Source: Williamsia limnetica
GTDB taxonomy: Bacteria; Actinomycetota; Actinomycetes; Mycobacteriales; Mycobacteriaceae
DNA: 64,000 bases
NCBI RefSeq assembly: GCF_003217475.1
Contig: NZ_QJSP01000016.1
Location: 1-64,000 of the forward strand
Direction of reading: 5' to 3'
Shown: positions 24,202-33,709 of the stretch, piece by piece
How positions within the stretch are numbered: position 1 is the first letter of the stretch
Layout of the letters: the number at the start of each line of letters is the position of its first letter
Program-made: the position numbers and the translations under genes
The notes under the pieces: model-generated
The model's database searches: none
What the model was told of the DNA's origin: nothing
Seen by the model: the letters and a program-made list of their open reading frames with translations, nothing else

Positions 24202-27200
24202 ATGACCCTGCACGTGCTGCACGCCGGTGACGGCTACAGCTATCTCACTGACCAGGTGGCCAGTGCAGATCGCGAGCGCGAGCGGGGCCAGGAGCTGGCC
24301 GATTACTACACCGCCCACGGCACTCCCCCGGGCATGTGGTGGGGCGATGGGCTCATCGCGCTCGAGGACGAGCGCCTGGCCGGCGGCCGCGCCCACGAGG
24401 CTTTGATGGTCAACGGCACGGTCGCCGAAGCGCAAATGAAGGCGCTGTTCGGGGAAGCGTTGCACCCCAACGCCGATGCCCTGATCGAGTCGATGATCGA
24501 CGAGGGCATGAAGCCCGATGCGGCGATCAAAGCCGCCCGACTGGGCCGCCGGTTCCCGAAGTACAGCAACGATATCGAGCTGGTGAACGCCACGGAGATG
24601 AGCGCGGCAGCGTTCGTCGCCGATCACAAGCGCCGCCCGACGGTCGCCGAACTGCGGGAGATCGAACGTGGCCACGGCCGCCGTTTGTTCGAAGACGACA
24701 AGGGCCGCGCCCCGCTCACCGATCGCGAGCTGGTGTCGTGGATGGCCCACGAGAAAGGCAAAGTGCGCCAGCCCGTTGCGGGGTTCGACCTGGTGTTTAC
24801 TCCCCCGAAGTCGGTGTCGGTGCTGTGGGCGTTGGGTGATGAGAACACCCGCCGGACTATCGAACGCTGCCACCATGAAGCGGTCAACGACGCCATCACG
24901 CACCTGCAGAAGGAAGCAATTTTCACCCGCTCCGGGGCCAGTGGCGAACTGCAGGTCGACACCAAAGGGCTGATCGTGGCGCAGTTCGATCACTACGATT
25001 CGCGCGCCGGTGACCCGAACTTTCATACCCACGCCGCGGTGTCACAGAAGGTCCAGGGCACCGACGGGGTGTGGCGATCCATCGACTCTAAAGCGCTGCA
25101 CCGTGCGGCGGTGGCGCACTCGCAGCGCTACAACGGTGCGGTCATGGACCTGGTGTGCCGCGAGCTCGGCGTCGGCCGCGAGGTCCGCGATATGGGCGAA
25201 GGACGCCAGGCGGTCATCGAGATCGCCGGGGTCCTCCCGGAGCTGCGTGAAGGGTTCTCCGGCCGGCGTACAGCGATCGAGGCCCGCTACGACGAGCTGC
25301 TGCGCACCTACCGCGACGAGCATGGATATATGCCGGCCAAACGCACCATGTACCGGATGATGCAGCAGGCCAACCTCGACACCCGCGAGGGTAAACAGAC
25401 TGGCGCTTCGCTGGCCGAGCTGCGCGTCGGGTGGCGCGATCGAGCCTTGGCGATCGTCGGTTCCGAGCGTGCGCTGGGTCGCATGATGGACCGTGTGATG
25501 GGCCGCGAGAGCGCCGTGGACCGCCCGTTCGAGGGGGTGCAGCCCGAAGCCGAGCAAGTGATCGAGAAGCTCTCGCAGCGCCGGTCTTCGTGGACGATGC
25601 ACCAGCTGCGCGGCGCCGCCGAAGCACATGTAGCGACCGTGGCGTTCGACGATCCAGCCGCCCGCAGGGCCGCGATCGACGCCGTGATCGACCACGCACG
25701 CGGCCAGGTGATCGCCCTGGCCACACCCGAGTTCGCGCCCACCCCGGCCGCGCTGCAACGCGCCAACGGCGAATCCCAGCTGGTCCGCCACGACGAAACC
25801 CTGCTCACCACCACCGCCGTCTTGGCCGCTGAAGACCGGGTGCACGCCGCCGCCGCGACCCCCACCGGGCACGTGCTCACCCGCGCGCATGTCGGGCACA
25901 TCTGCGAGCAGCTGCAGGCCGAGAACGGCCGCGAACTCAACCCCGGCCAACGCGCCCTGGTGGAGCATTTCACCGGCTCCGGTGCGCTGCTCGCCGTCGG
26001 TGTCGGCCCGGCCGGCGCCGGTAAAACCACCGCCATGACCGCCGCCACCCGCGCGTGGGAAGCCGCCGGACACAACGTCATCGCCCTGGCACCGTCGGCG
26101 GTCGCCGCTGAAAACCTGGGCGAGGAAATCGGTATCGACGGCATCACCGTGGCCCGCCTGACCTACCCCTATCGGGGCAAGATGGCCGACTCCGGGATCG
26201 CAGCGGGAACCATCGTCGAGTCAGTTCCCATCGGTCCCGGCACGGTGCTGCTCGTCGACGAAGCGTCGATGATGTGCACCGCCGATTGGGACGCACTGGT
26301 GTCCATCGCGCATGAGCGCGGCGCGATCATCCGCGCCCTGGGCGACCCCGCGCAGCTCGACGCCGTCGAATCCGGTGGCCTGCTGCGGTCCTTGGCTGAG
26401 CACACCTACGCACCCGAACTCGACGAGGTCGTGCGGTTCGGCGATGACCATGTGCAGGCCAAGAACTCGATGGATCTGCGGGCCGGTGACCCGGCCGCCA
26501 TCGACCTCTACGCCCGCCGTGGGTGGGTGCACGATGGCACCCTGGCTGAACTGAAAACCCATGTGGTGGACGACCATATCGCCGACCTCGACGCCGGCCG
26601 AAACAGCATTGTCCTGGCCTCGACGGTCAACGATGTGCGCGAGCTCAACCAAGCGATCCAGTCCATTCGCCGCGCCGACGGTGTCGCCCGCACCGGCCGT
26701 CTGGTGGGGTTGTCCGATCAGCACATGGCCGGCGTCGGCGACCAGGTCGTCACCCGATCCAACAACCGTCGCCCTGATGGCCGCACCAAAGGCGGCACCC
26801 GCCCCGGCTCCTATGTCCGCAACGGCGACGTGTGGACGGTGGTGAAAGTGCACCGCGACAAGACCCTGACCCTGCGCCACCGCGACCACCACGGCACCGT
26901 CCGCTTGAGCGCCGACTACGTGCGTGAGCACACCGAACTGGGCTACGCGATGACCATCCACCGCGCTCAAGGTCTCACCGTCGATGTGACCCGGATGCTG
27001 CACTCAGTCTCGACGAACCTGTCCGGGTTGTACGTCGGACTCACGCGCGGGCGCTCCCAAAACCACGCCTACGTCCCGCTGGATCAGGAACTGCCGATCG
27101 ACGTCGAGAAGGTTCACGTCGACGGCGTGCAGCGCGCACCGACCGCCATCGAATTGCTCAAGGTGTCGGTCGGCCGGGACAACGGTCAACGCACCGCCAC

Positions 27201-28671
27201 CGAAGAACTGCGGACAGCTCTGGCCGCCGCCCACGACCCCGAACGCCTGGCGATCCACTACCACGCCGGGCAACGCATCCTGCGTGACGCCTACCTCGAT
27301 CGAGTCCTGGAACAGGCTCTGCCCGAGACGATTCACCACACCATGCGCGAGGCTCACCCCGACAGCTACTACCGCCTGCGCGAGGTCCTGGTGACCGAAC
27401 ACGACGCCGGCGGACACCCCGTTCATCTGCTGACCGACGCCTTGGGCGATCACCGATCCTTGGCTGATGCGCACGACCCGGCGGCGCTGATCGTGCATCG
27501 GATCAGCGAACTGCGGGCCACAACACCCCTGCCCGCACGGACCGATCCGGACTGGCTGGCGCCGCTGCCACCGCGTCACCCCGGCATCGATGCTGAGCTG
27601 GCGGACTGGTGCGCGGCCGGCGCTGCAGCGCATCAGGATGCGGTCGCGCGTCGCACCGACCCGCTGACCGGCGCAGTGGCCGATTACCGCCGCACCCTCG
27701 CCGACATCGACCGGACCCGCCTCGATACCGGTCTGGCGGTACTACCCGCCGAGGACCGCCCCCAGGTGGAACACGATCCCGAGACCGCCCGGTTGAGCGC
27801 CTTGCTGGGCCGGGCCGAGCGCGCCGGACACACCCCCGACAAAGTGGTGGCCATCGCCGCCCGAGACCTCTACGCGGCTGAGCGCGACATCTCCGCCGCG
27901 GCCATCGCCGACCACATCGAACAGTCCCTGCCGCGGGCGCAGGCAGTGGATCGTCGACGCTGGCTCGAAGAAAACGCCACCGCCGCCCGTCATCTGGCGG
28001 CCGCCCGCATCGACCTGTCCGACCCGCAGCTCGCCGGCATTGTCGACGACATCCGGGACCGCGAACGGGCCACCGGCGAGGCCGGCAAGATGCTGGTCTC
28101 ACGGTGGGTGGCAGGCGTCGCCCGCGACCGCGACGACCCCACGGCCGACCGCGACGCACTGGTCTCCGCGTGGCGCACGCTGCATCCTGATCCCACGCGC
28201 GGGGCTGTCGATCCTGCGGTGCCACCGTGGATTCCAGCGCCCCCGCTTGGCGATAGCGGCGCCGGTGCCCGCTACCAGGCAGTCGCGGACGCCGTGCGCC
28301 AGGAAGGCCGCAGCGTCGCCGAACAACGACCACTGTGGAGTGAAGCGCTCGGTGACCGCCCGACCGAACCCGCCACGCAGCAACGGTGGGAGCAGCTCGC
28401 CGGGCACGTCGCCGCCTGGCGCAGCGAGCACCAGATCGACGTCGACGAGCACCCGCTGGGCTCGATGCCGGAGGCAGGTAACGGTCGCGGCCACTACAAG
28501 AATCTCGAACGGGCACTGAACGAGCACCAACGGGCGATGGCGGCCGAGCGGGAGCACGCGGCGCGGGCTGCAGAGTCCGAACACGAACACGCTCACTACA
28601 ACCAGCTCGACCATTCACGCGGCCGTGAGAACGGGCGCACACATGACCGTGGCAACGGACGGCACCTGTAA
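24202..28671 (+). CDS. traA: MobF relaxase-helicase TraA, 1489 aa
   Basis: Initiates conjugation by nicking oriT and unwinding the strand to be transferred. TrwC-type relaxase domain about residues 1-340: candidate catalytic Tyr in GDGYSYLT (residues about 11-13), and metal-binding His in HYDSRAGDPNFHTH (about 264-277). Helicase part: Walker A GPAGAGKTT at about 601, Walker B LLVDEASMM, and GDPAQLDAV downstream, an AAA_30/UvrD-like RecD-type helicase. The last 500 residues are charged and helical. ATG 24202 is used; GTG at 24199 is immediately adjacent. It is transcribed away from oriT and convergent to the T4SS operon. Confidence 0.92.
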   Translation: MTLHVLHAGDGYSYLTDQVASADRERERGQELADYYTAHGTPPGMWWGDGLIALEDERLAGGRAHEALMVNGTVAEAQMKALFGEALHPNADALIESMIDEGMKPDAAIKAARLGRRFPKYSNDIELVNATEMSAAAFVADHKRRPTVAELREIERGHGRRLFEDDKGRAPLTDRELVSWMAHEKGKVRQPVAGFDLVFTPPKSVSVLWALGDENTRRTIERCHHEAVNDAITHLQKEAIFTRSGASGELQVDTKGLIVAQFDHYDSRAGDPNFHTHAAVSQKVQGTDGVWRSIDSKALHRAAVAHSQRYNGAVMDLVCRELGVGREVRDMGEGRQAVIEIAGVLPELREGFSGRRTAIEARYDELLRTYRDEHGYMPAKRTMYRMMQQANLDTREGKQTGASLAELRVGWRDRALAIVGSERALGRMMDRVMGRESAVDRPFEGVQPEAEQVIEKLSQRRSSWTMHQLRGAAEAHVATVAFDDPAARRAAIDAVIDHARGQVIALATPEFAPTPAALQRANGESQLVRHDETLLTTTAVLAAEDRVHAAAATPTGHVLTRAHVGHICEQLQAENGRELNPGQRALVEHFTGSGALLAVGVGPAGAGKTTAMTAATRAWEAAGHNVIALAPSAVAAENLGEEIGIDGITVARLTYPYRGKMADSGIAAGTIVESVPIGPGTVLLVDEASMMCTADWDALVSIAHERGAIIRALGDPAQLDAVESGGLLRSLAEHTYAPELDEVVRFGDDHVQAKNSMDLRAGDPAAIDLYARRGWVHDGTLAELKTHVVDDHIADLDAGRNSIVLASTVNDVRELNQAIQSIRRADGVARTGRLVGLSDQHMAGVGDQVVTRSNNRRPDGRTKGGTRPGSYVRNGDVWTVVKVHRDKTLTLRHRDHHGTVRLSADYVREHTELGYAMTIHRAQGLTVDVTRMLHSVSTNLSGLYVGLTRGRSQNHAYVPLDQELPIDVEKVHVDGVQRAPTAIELLKVSVGRDNGQRTATEELRTALAAAHDPERLAIHYHAGQRILRDAYLDRVLEQALPETIHHTMREAHPDSYYRLREVLVTEHDAGGHPVHLLTDALGDHRSLADAHDPAALIVHRISELRATTPLPARTDPDWLAPLPPRHPGIDAELADWCAAGAAAHQDAVARRTDPLTGAVADYRRTLADIDRTRLDTGLAVLPAEDRPQVEHDPETARLSALLGRAERAGHTPDKVVAIAARDLYAAERDISAAAIADHIEQSLPRAQAVDRRRWLEENATAARHLAAARIDLSDPQLAGIVDDIRDRERATGEAGKMLVSRWVAGVARDRDDPTADRDALVSAWRTLHPDPTRGAVDPAVPPWIPAPPLGDSGAGARYQAVADAVRQEGRSVAEQRPLWSEALGDRPTEPATQQRWEQLAGHVAAWRSEHQIDVDEHPLGSMPEAGNGRGHYKNLERALNEHQRAMAAEREHAARAAESEHEHAHYNQLDHSRGRENGRTHDRGNGRHL

Positions 28672-28722
28672 AGCGCCGGGCACACACATGAAAAGGGACG
28701 AGAGTCCCACCAGCGATGCGGT

Positions 28723-28761
28723 GTCACGGGATGTTCCTGGCCGGGAATAACATCCGGTGAC
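28723..28761. terminator. long inverted repeat between convergent traA and transfer operon
   Basis: GTCACGGGATGTT and AACATCCGGTGAC pair over 12 of 13 positions around a 13-base loop. A smaller hairpin GGGAC-GAGA-GTCCC lies at 28695-28708. Being between two convergent units, a two-way terminator is the simplest role, although there is no T run. Confidence 0.5.
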
Positions 28762-28886
28762 GCCGAGCTGGTGAAACTCTCGCCCGTAGCGGCACCACGC
28801 AGCAGGGGCTGCATGGGACCGGGTCTCAGAAGCGATCGCGCACGGACTACGCAGCAGCCGGGCGCGGGATCGCTACACACGCATCG

Positions 28887-29501
28887 CTATGTATCGACCG
28901 CCTCTGTAGCGGAATCGGCGGCGCGATGGAATCGGCGACTGCTCTGGTTGTAGGTCCACACCGCACCGGCGAAGTTGACTCCGCTGTCATCATCGACGGC
29001 CTCGCCGCGTTCCATCAGTTCTGCCATGACCACCTCATCGAGGACCGTCACGTCCGTGGGCACAGCCCGGCCGCGCAGGTCCTCGGCAATGGTTTGGCGC
29101 GCAGTGGAGGTCAGCGGCGGCACCGCCCGCGGGCGAGCATTGCACTCGTCCGCGGTGCAGTCGCCGACGGCGGCGTTCGCCCGAATCCGCTCCAGGCACG
29201 ACCACATTTCCAGTCGGTGCCAGACGATCATCTGATCGTGGTAGCGCACCACTTGGCCTTTGGGCGTACTCAACCGCTGATAGGACGCGGTGTGCCCGGC
29301 CATGAGTGCGGTCAGCTCTTCTACCGCGGCCGGGTGGTTTGGCCAGCAGCCGGGCAGTTTGTTGTGGGTGAGGCCGTACCGGTGCCGGAGCCATTCGACC
29401 CAGTCGATCAGTTCATCCCATAGTGCGGCTGCTTCGACGGCATCGAGGTACCGCCAGTTCAGCGGCCCTGGTGCGAACGTCGACGGCGCGGGGGTGCTCA
29501 T
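28887..29501 (-). CDS. DUF4913-family protein, 204 aa
   Basis: Residues 25-110 match the DUF4913 pattern: LWDELIDWVEWLRHRYGL, then CWPNHPAAVEELTAL, then a Trp-His segment and MWSCLERIR followed by two further Cys. DUF4913 genes are typical companions of T4SS coupling proteins on actinobacterial plasmids; function unknown. It starts in an ATGA overlap with the coupling-protein stop, with GGAG before ATG 29501, and is the last gene of the transfer operon. Confidence 0.7.
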   Translation of the reverse strand: MSTPAPSTFAPGPLNWRYLDAVEAAALWDELIDWVEWLRHRYGLTHNKLPGCWPNHPAAVEELTALMAGHTASYQRLSTPKGQVVRYHDQMIVWHRLEMWSCLERIRANAAVGDCTADECNARPRAVPPLTSTARQTIAEDLRGRAVPTDVTVLDEVVMAELMERGEAVDDDSGVNFAGAVWTYNQSSRRFHRAADSATEAVDT

Positions 29502-31318
29502 GCCCATCTCCTGACCGGTGCGATGGTGTCGGGGTCCTCGCCGGTGGACGGGCACACTTTCTCGAACGCAGCTGTCGAGGCTGCGATTTCACGTTTCCAT
29601 TCTTTGCGAGCGAACACTGTGGGCAGGTGCACCAGAAACGGTGCCGCGCCGCGGGTGATCATCAGCCCGTGGTCGGAGTCGAGCTGGCGGATCTCGTGTT
29701 TCTCCAAGACCCGCCGGGTCCGCAAGCGCGGTGGGTGCTGTGGGTCGGTGATCGGCTCGTACTCCTCGATCGTCCCCGACAGCGAGGACAGCTCCTCGAG
29801 GTGGCGATCATCTGTCATACCGGCCAGCACGATCCGGACCGGTGCTGAGTTGATGAACAAATCGCCTTCGGTCTGCCCCCAGCGCACATGCATTTGCGTG
29901 CGGTTGTGTGCGAACGCCCAGATGCTGATGCCCCGGCCGCCGATGTCGTTGATCATCCCCGGCAGGCCCGGGATCGGTGCGACGGTGTTGACCTCGTCGA
30001 GCACCAGGCGGGCGGGTGGATCGAGCCGGCGGCCCGGTACTCGCTGCGAATGCCGGTTGAGCAGGTGGTGCACTTCGCTGGCCAGGACCGCCACGATCGG
30101 TGCGACCGACCCGCTCGTTCCGTCGGAGAGCAGGTACAGCGTGTTCGGTCCCCCGAGCACCAGGTCGGCCAGGTCGACGGACTCGGCGGCCGGGGTGTCC
30201 ACAGCCGCCATCAGGCGCGGGTCAGAGAGCGGCGCGACCAGTGTGGAGACGGCATGGAACATGTCTTCGCTGGAATCGGCTTCGCTCTCGACGATCTGGC
30301 GCAGCTCAGCGGCCCACGATGTGTTGACGATGTCGAGGATCTCCAGCGGCTGTGTGGCCCGCCGGTTGGTCACCCACGCCCGCACTTTTTCGAGTCCGAG
30401 ACCTTCGGCGGCAGCAGCGTAGAGATAGCAGCGCATCAACGTTTGCGCTTTCCCCTGCCAGAACGAGGCATCTTTGGTGTCCCCCATGGGCACTGCTTTG
30501 ACCCATGCTTCGGCCCGCCGGGTGGCCACCCGCTCGTCGGTGCACCCCGACAGCAACGACCACCGCATCGGGTGGGGGTGGCCGATCAGGTTCTCCGGGT
30601 CGAAGATCTCCACGCGCCCCACCGCGGAGCGGTACTTGTAGGTGTATTCGACCAGGTCGCGTTTGGTGGAGGTGGCCAGCAGAAAACCGGGAGCATCCCA
30701 GCAGCGTTGCACCGCCAATCGTGCAGTTTTGCCCGCGCCGGTCTGGGCGAAGCACAGCACACAGTCTCGGTGCTGCAGAAAGATCGGCGATCCGCCGATC
30801 ACGTTGTCACCGAGATACGTTGCCGCCGCCGCTGAATCGATACTCGACGGGCGGCGTTCGGCGAGGGAACCGAAGTCCTGCCGCGCCTTCTCGGCGGCGC
30901 CTTTTTCGTTCATCTGCAACCGCACCAGTTCTCGGTCGTCGCCGAGACCGGAATGTCGTCCGTTCTTGCGTTGCGCTCTGCGTTGGGCGATGGATTCGCC
31001 GACCCCGGACAGTGCCCCGGCGACAACGAAGCACACGATCATCATCAGCCAGGTCAGCACCGGCCCGCCCGGGACCGGTTGCGAGGGCCACGCGGCGGCC
31101 GGATCTGCCGGGGAGGTGAATACGGCTTTGTAGCCGCCGGCCCCGAACGGGCCCGATGGCCAGGCGAATCCGTGTCCGGCCAGCAGACCCGACAGTGCCC
31201 CGGCGAAGGGGATGGTGGCGGTGGCCACGAACACCGCGAGTGCCAGCGGCCACACCCACCACGCGATGATCGGGGTTCGTGGCGGGGTCGGGGTGGGCCG
31301 GGACCCGGGAGTACTCAT
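29498..31318 (-). CDS. virD4: type IV coupling protein, VirD4/TraG-like, 606 aa
   Basis: Hexameric membrane ATPase that brings the relaxase-DNA complex to the secretion channel. Two N-terminal membrane segments (about 21-45 and 90-112). Walker A QTGAGKT near residue 191, Walker B RLVLDEVN near 435, and the conserved IWAFAHNRTQMHVRWG region near 465. TraM/TraD-like C-terminus. The ATG at 31318 overlaps the previous gene by 4 bases; longer readings lie inside that gene. Confidence 0.9.
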   Translation of the reverse strand: MSTPGSRPTPTPPRTPIIAWWVWPLALAVFVATATIPFAGALSGLLAGHGFAWPSGPFGAGGYKAVFTSPADPAAAWPSQPVPGGPVLTWLMMIVCFVVAGALSGVGESIAQRRAQRKNGRHSGLGDDRELVRLQMNEKGAAEKARQDFGSLAERRPSSIDSAAAATYLGDNVIGGSPIFLQHRDCVLCFAQTGAGKTARLAVQRCWDAPGFLLATSTKRDLVEYTYKYRSAVGRVEIFDPENLIGHPHPMRWSLLSGCTDERVATRRAEAWVKAVPMGDTKDASFWQGKAQTLMRCYLYAAAAEGLGLEKVRAWVTNRRATQPLEILDIVNTSWAAELRQIVESEADSSEDMFHAVSTLVAPLSDPRLMAAVDTPAAESVDLADLVLGGPNTLYLLSDGTSGSVAPIVAVLASEVHHLLNRHSQRVPGRRLDPPARLVLDEVNTVAPIPGLPGMINDIGGRGISIWAFAHNRTQMHVRWGQTEGDLFINSAPVRIVLAGMTDDRHLEELSSLSGTIEEYEPITDPQHPPRLRTRRVLEKHEIRQLDSDHGLMITRGAAPFLVHLPTVFARKEWKREIAASTAAFEKVCPSTGEDPDTIAPVRRWA

Positions 31319-31641
31319 CGCAGCTCTCCCTCGTCGATACCGGCGGTGTAGGCGATCTGGCCCCGCACCAGTGAGAGCCAGTGCGCGACCGGCGGGGCTG
31401 CTACGTCGAGTGGGTCGAGGTAACTGGTCAGGGCCCGGTAGATCAGCGCGGCGAGCTGTTTGTCGGTCTGCTCGTCGATATTCGTCCACTGCCGTGGGTC
31501 GCACGAGTAGAGGATCTCGGCGACCAGTCCGTGCTGCGCGGCGGGGACGCCGGTCATGGTCTGGGCTGCTTTGTGGTGCTGGAACTGTGCGCGGTGCAGC
31601 ACTTCTCGCGGCCAGGTCAGGGGCAGTGGGTGGTCAAACAT
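31315..31641 (-). CDS. hypothetical transfer-operon protein, 108 aa
   Basis: Helical 108-residue protein, His/Gln-rich (LHRAQFQHHKAAQTM). Starts at ATG 31641, sharing one base with the previous stop (TGATG), and overlaps the coupling protein start by 4 bases, so translation is coupled on both sides. Family not recognised. Confidence 0.6.
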   Translation of the reverse strand: MFDHPLPLTWPREVLHRAQFQHHKAAQTMTGVPAAQHGLVAEILYSCDPRQWTNIDEQTDKQLAALIYRALTSYLDPLDVAAPPVAHWLSLVRGQIAYTAGIDEGELR

Positions 31642-32006
31642 CAGACGAAGTCCTCTCGTTCGTTCAAAGCAGCAGCAGCGGTGGCCGCCGACAGCCCGTA
31701 GCCGGTGGGGTCGGCAATGATCTGTGCGCAGGCGCGGGCCAGCGCAGTGCGGCCGGCGTGGGCGCCGGCATCGGTGGTGAGGTCGGCGACGACGAACACC
31801 GACGAGCCCGCCCCGGCGGGCAGGAAATCCAGGTGCAGCCGCGCCGACGGTCCCAGACAGGCGATGGCAGCGGTCATCGCCCGGTAGATGCCGCGTTCGT
31901 CGACGCGGCCGGGAGCGGCCGCCACAGCGTCGACGATGGCCTCGCACCGAGTCCAGCGCCGCCGCCGGGTCTGGGGGTGCTGACTGCACGCCACGCCCGC
32001 GTTCAT
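31641..32006 (-). CDS. hypothetical transfer-operon protein, 121 aa
   Basis: It opens MNAGVACSQHPQTRRRRWTR, followed by a beta-alpha pattern with LHLDFLPAGAGSSVFVVADL. ATG at 32006 overlaps the previous stop by 4 bases. No membrane segment and no motif known to me; probably a cytoplasmic helper of the coupling protein. Confidence 0.55.
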   Translation of the reverse strand: MNAGVACSQHPQTRRRRWTRCEAIVDAVAAAPGRVDERGIYRAMTAAIACLGPSARLHLDFLPAGAGSSVFVVADLTTDAGAHAGRTALARACAQIIADPTGYGLSAATAAAALNEREDFV

Positions 32007-32269
32007 CGCGTGCTGACCCGGCTCGGTCGGTCCAGCTCGGACCACGCCAGCGCGTCGCGTAACACCGACCTCGCCTGCTCCCGTTGAGTCGGAGTCGATT
32101 CCGGGCGCACGATCACGTCACTGGCCTGCACAGCGGCGTGGTGAGCGTGGCAGCGGCGGCGGGTGCTCGCCTCCGGTTCGCCGCCCGCGTCGATTAATGC
32201 TTGTTCAGCCTCGCCGAGCAGCTGCGCGGGATCGTCCGCGAGCGCCGCCGTTGCCTCTTCGGCGGTCAT
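32003..32269 (-). CDS. hypothetical transfer-operon protein, 88 aa
   Basis: Small helical protein with a CHAHHAAVQ segment, acidic N-terminal half and basic C-terminal half. ATG at 32269 lies in a 4-base overlap with the preceding stop; the region upstream in the same frame belongs to the neighbouring gene. Function unknown. Confidence 0.55.
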   Translation of the reverse strand: MTAEEATAALADDPAQLLGEAEQALIDAGGEPEASTRRRCHAHHAAVQASDVIVRPESTPTQREQARSVLRDALAWSELDRPSRVSTR

Positions 32270-32910
32270 GACGCGGGAAGGAGGGCGTCGAGTTTGATCT
32301 CCCGCCAGGTCCGGTAGCCCGGCGCGCGGCACAGCGCAATGGCCGGGTTCTGATCGGAGAGCTCGACGGTCACCGCAACCCGATGCCGCGAAGCGGTCGC
32401 GGCCAGGTCCTGAGCGGTCAGGTCGTGGTGGCTGGTGTGCAGGATCAGCCGCACCGAATCCAGGCCCGCTTTCTCGCGGGCTTTGCCGGCCAGGAAGATC
32501 GCTTTGTCAGCAGCGGAGCGTTCGGCAGACAGATCATCACCGACCCGGTAGATCATGTCTTTGGCATGGAACTCGCCGTACCAGGATTCGTGGTCGTTGT
32601 CGGCCGCGCACACCGCGTAGGTGCCGACCTCACCGTCGCCGGCGCTGCACAGTTCGATGACCGGCGCCGCTGACGCTGCGGTCGCGAGCTCGGCCGCCTC
32701 GGCAGCAGTGGTCTGGTCCCGGATCTGGTCGTAGTCGATGTCGAGTTGCTTGCGCATCTCGGTTTTGACTTTCGGCCACAGCGCTTTGGTGGTCACTCCC
32801 GCTGTGTCGGCCCACGCCCGGATCTCGCGGTGGGTGCGTGCGGCCCGCAGCGCCTGCGCGCCCTCTGCCACTGCGGTCTCGGCGGTGTTCCAGTCATCGC
32901 TCTGTGTCAT
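32266..32910 (-). CDS. hypothetical transfer-operon protein, 214 aa
   Basis: A helical N-terminal third (EIRAWADTAGVTTKALWPKV resembles a small DNA- or protein-binding helical domain) and a beta-rich remainder (GEVGTYAVCAADNDHESWYG, VRLILHTSHHDLTA). GGAGA precedes ATG 32910. Leads the four-gene, tightly overlapped block that ends with the coupling protein. Family not recognised. Confidence 0.6.
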   Translation of the reverse strand: MTQSDDWNTAETAVAEGAQALRAARTHREIRAWADTAGVTTKALWPKVKTEMRKQLDIDYDQIRDQTTAAEAAELATAASAAPVIELCSAGDGEVGTYAVCAADNDHESWYGEFHAKDMIYRVGDDLSAERSAADKAIFLAGKAREKAGLDSVRLILHTSHHDLTAQDLAATASRHRVAVTVELSDQNPAIALCRAPGYRTWREIKLDALLPAS

Positions 32911-32983
32911 GGTCTGTCTCCTTCGTTGTGTGATCGGTGTTCTCGTGCCCTTGGGTGGGCTGATCGCGGGTTGCGATGCGGGG

Positions 32984-33649
32984 TCAGTTGGTGAGGAGCC
33001 AAAAGCCATCTGCCTGATCGCCGTCGTTGGGGTGCAGGAGGCGATGGGGCCGGCCGCTGTCGCTCAAGGTGGCCGTGATCGCCTGCGCCACAGGCAGGGG
33101 TAGGTGCGGGGAGGTCATTGCCCAGGGCTCGACGAGGATGGTGGCGTCGGGGCTGACCCAGAGGATGACGTCGAGCGCTGCGAACTCGTCGGCCGTGCGG
33201 GCACGGGTGAAGGCGTCGGTGATGGCTTCCCAGGTGGCGCTGTGGGGCGCGAAGCAGTCGGCGTCAGGGGCTAGGAAGTCGGGGTGCTGGGCAATGAGTG
33301 CTGGCCAGTCGATGGGTGTGGTGGTGCGTCCCCACTCGGGCCAGGGCCCTTCGGGGTCGGTGAACACTGCTCCCGACAGGGCTCGGTGCAGCCACTGCGG
33401 CAACGGTGCATCGGCGGACAGAGTGTAGGTGTCGCCGTGACCGCAGGAGCTTCCTAGTGTCGTCCGAGGCGTCAATCCGTTGTCTACCAGTGCATCTGCC
33501 AGGGCGATGGCCTGCTCGCTATAGCCGTCGGTGTAGCGGTATGACGTATCGACCTCATCGAGATCCTCGGTGTCGAGAGCACTAGGGGTGGTACTGGTCC
33601 AGAGTTGCTGTACGCGCCGAATCAGTCGGGGTGTCACGGGTGATCGCAT
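32984..33649 (-). CDS. hypothetical protein, 221 aa
   Basis: Soluble acidic protein with Trp/Pro-rich middle (FTDPEGPWPEWGRTTTPIDW). AAGGAAGG lies upstream of ATG 33649. Located between the VirB4-like ATPase and the coupling-protein block in the same orientation, so probably part of the transfer operon. Family not recognised. Confidence 0.55.
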   Translation of the reverse strand: MRSPVTPRLIRRVQQLWTSTTPSALDTEDLDEVDTSYRYTDGYSEQAIALADALVDNGLTPRTTLGSSCGHGDTYTLSADAPLPQWLHRALSGAVFTDPEGPWPEWGRTTTPIDWPALIAQHPDFLAPDADCFAPHSATWEAITDAFTRARTADEFAALDVILWVSPDATILVEPWAMTSPHLPLPVAQAITATLSDSGRPHRLLHPNDGDQADGFWLLTN

Positions 33650-33709
33650 GGTCGGGGCCTTCCTTTGGTCTTGCATCGGATGTGTCAGTGGGCGCGCGCG
33701 GACGGTGGT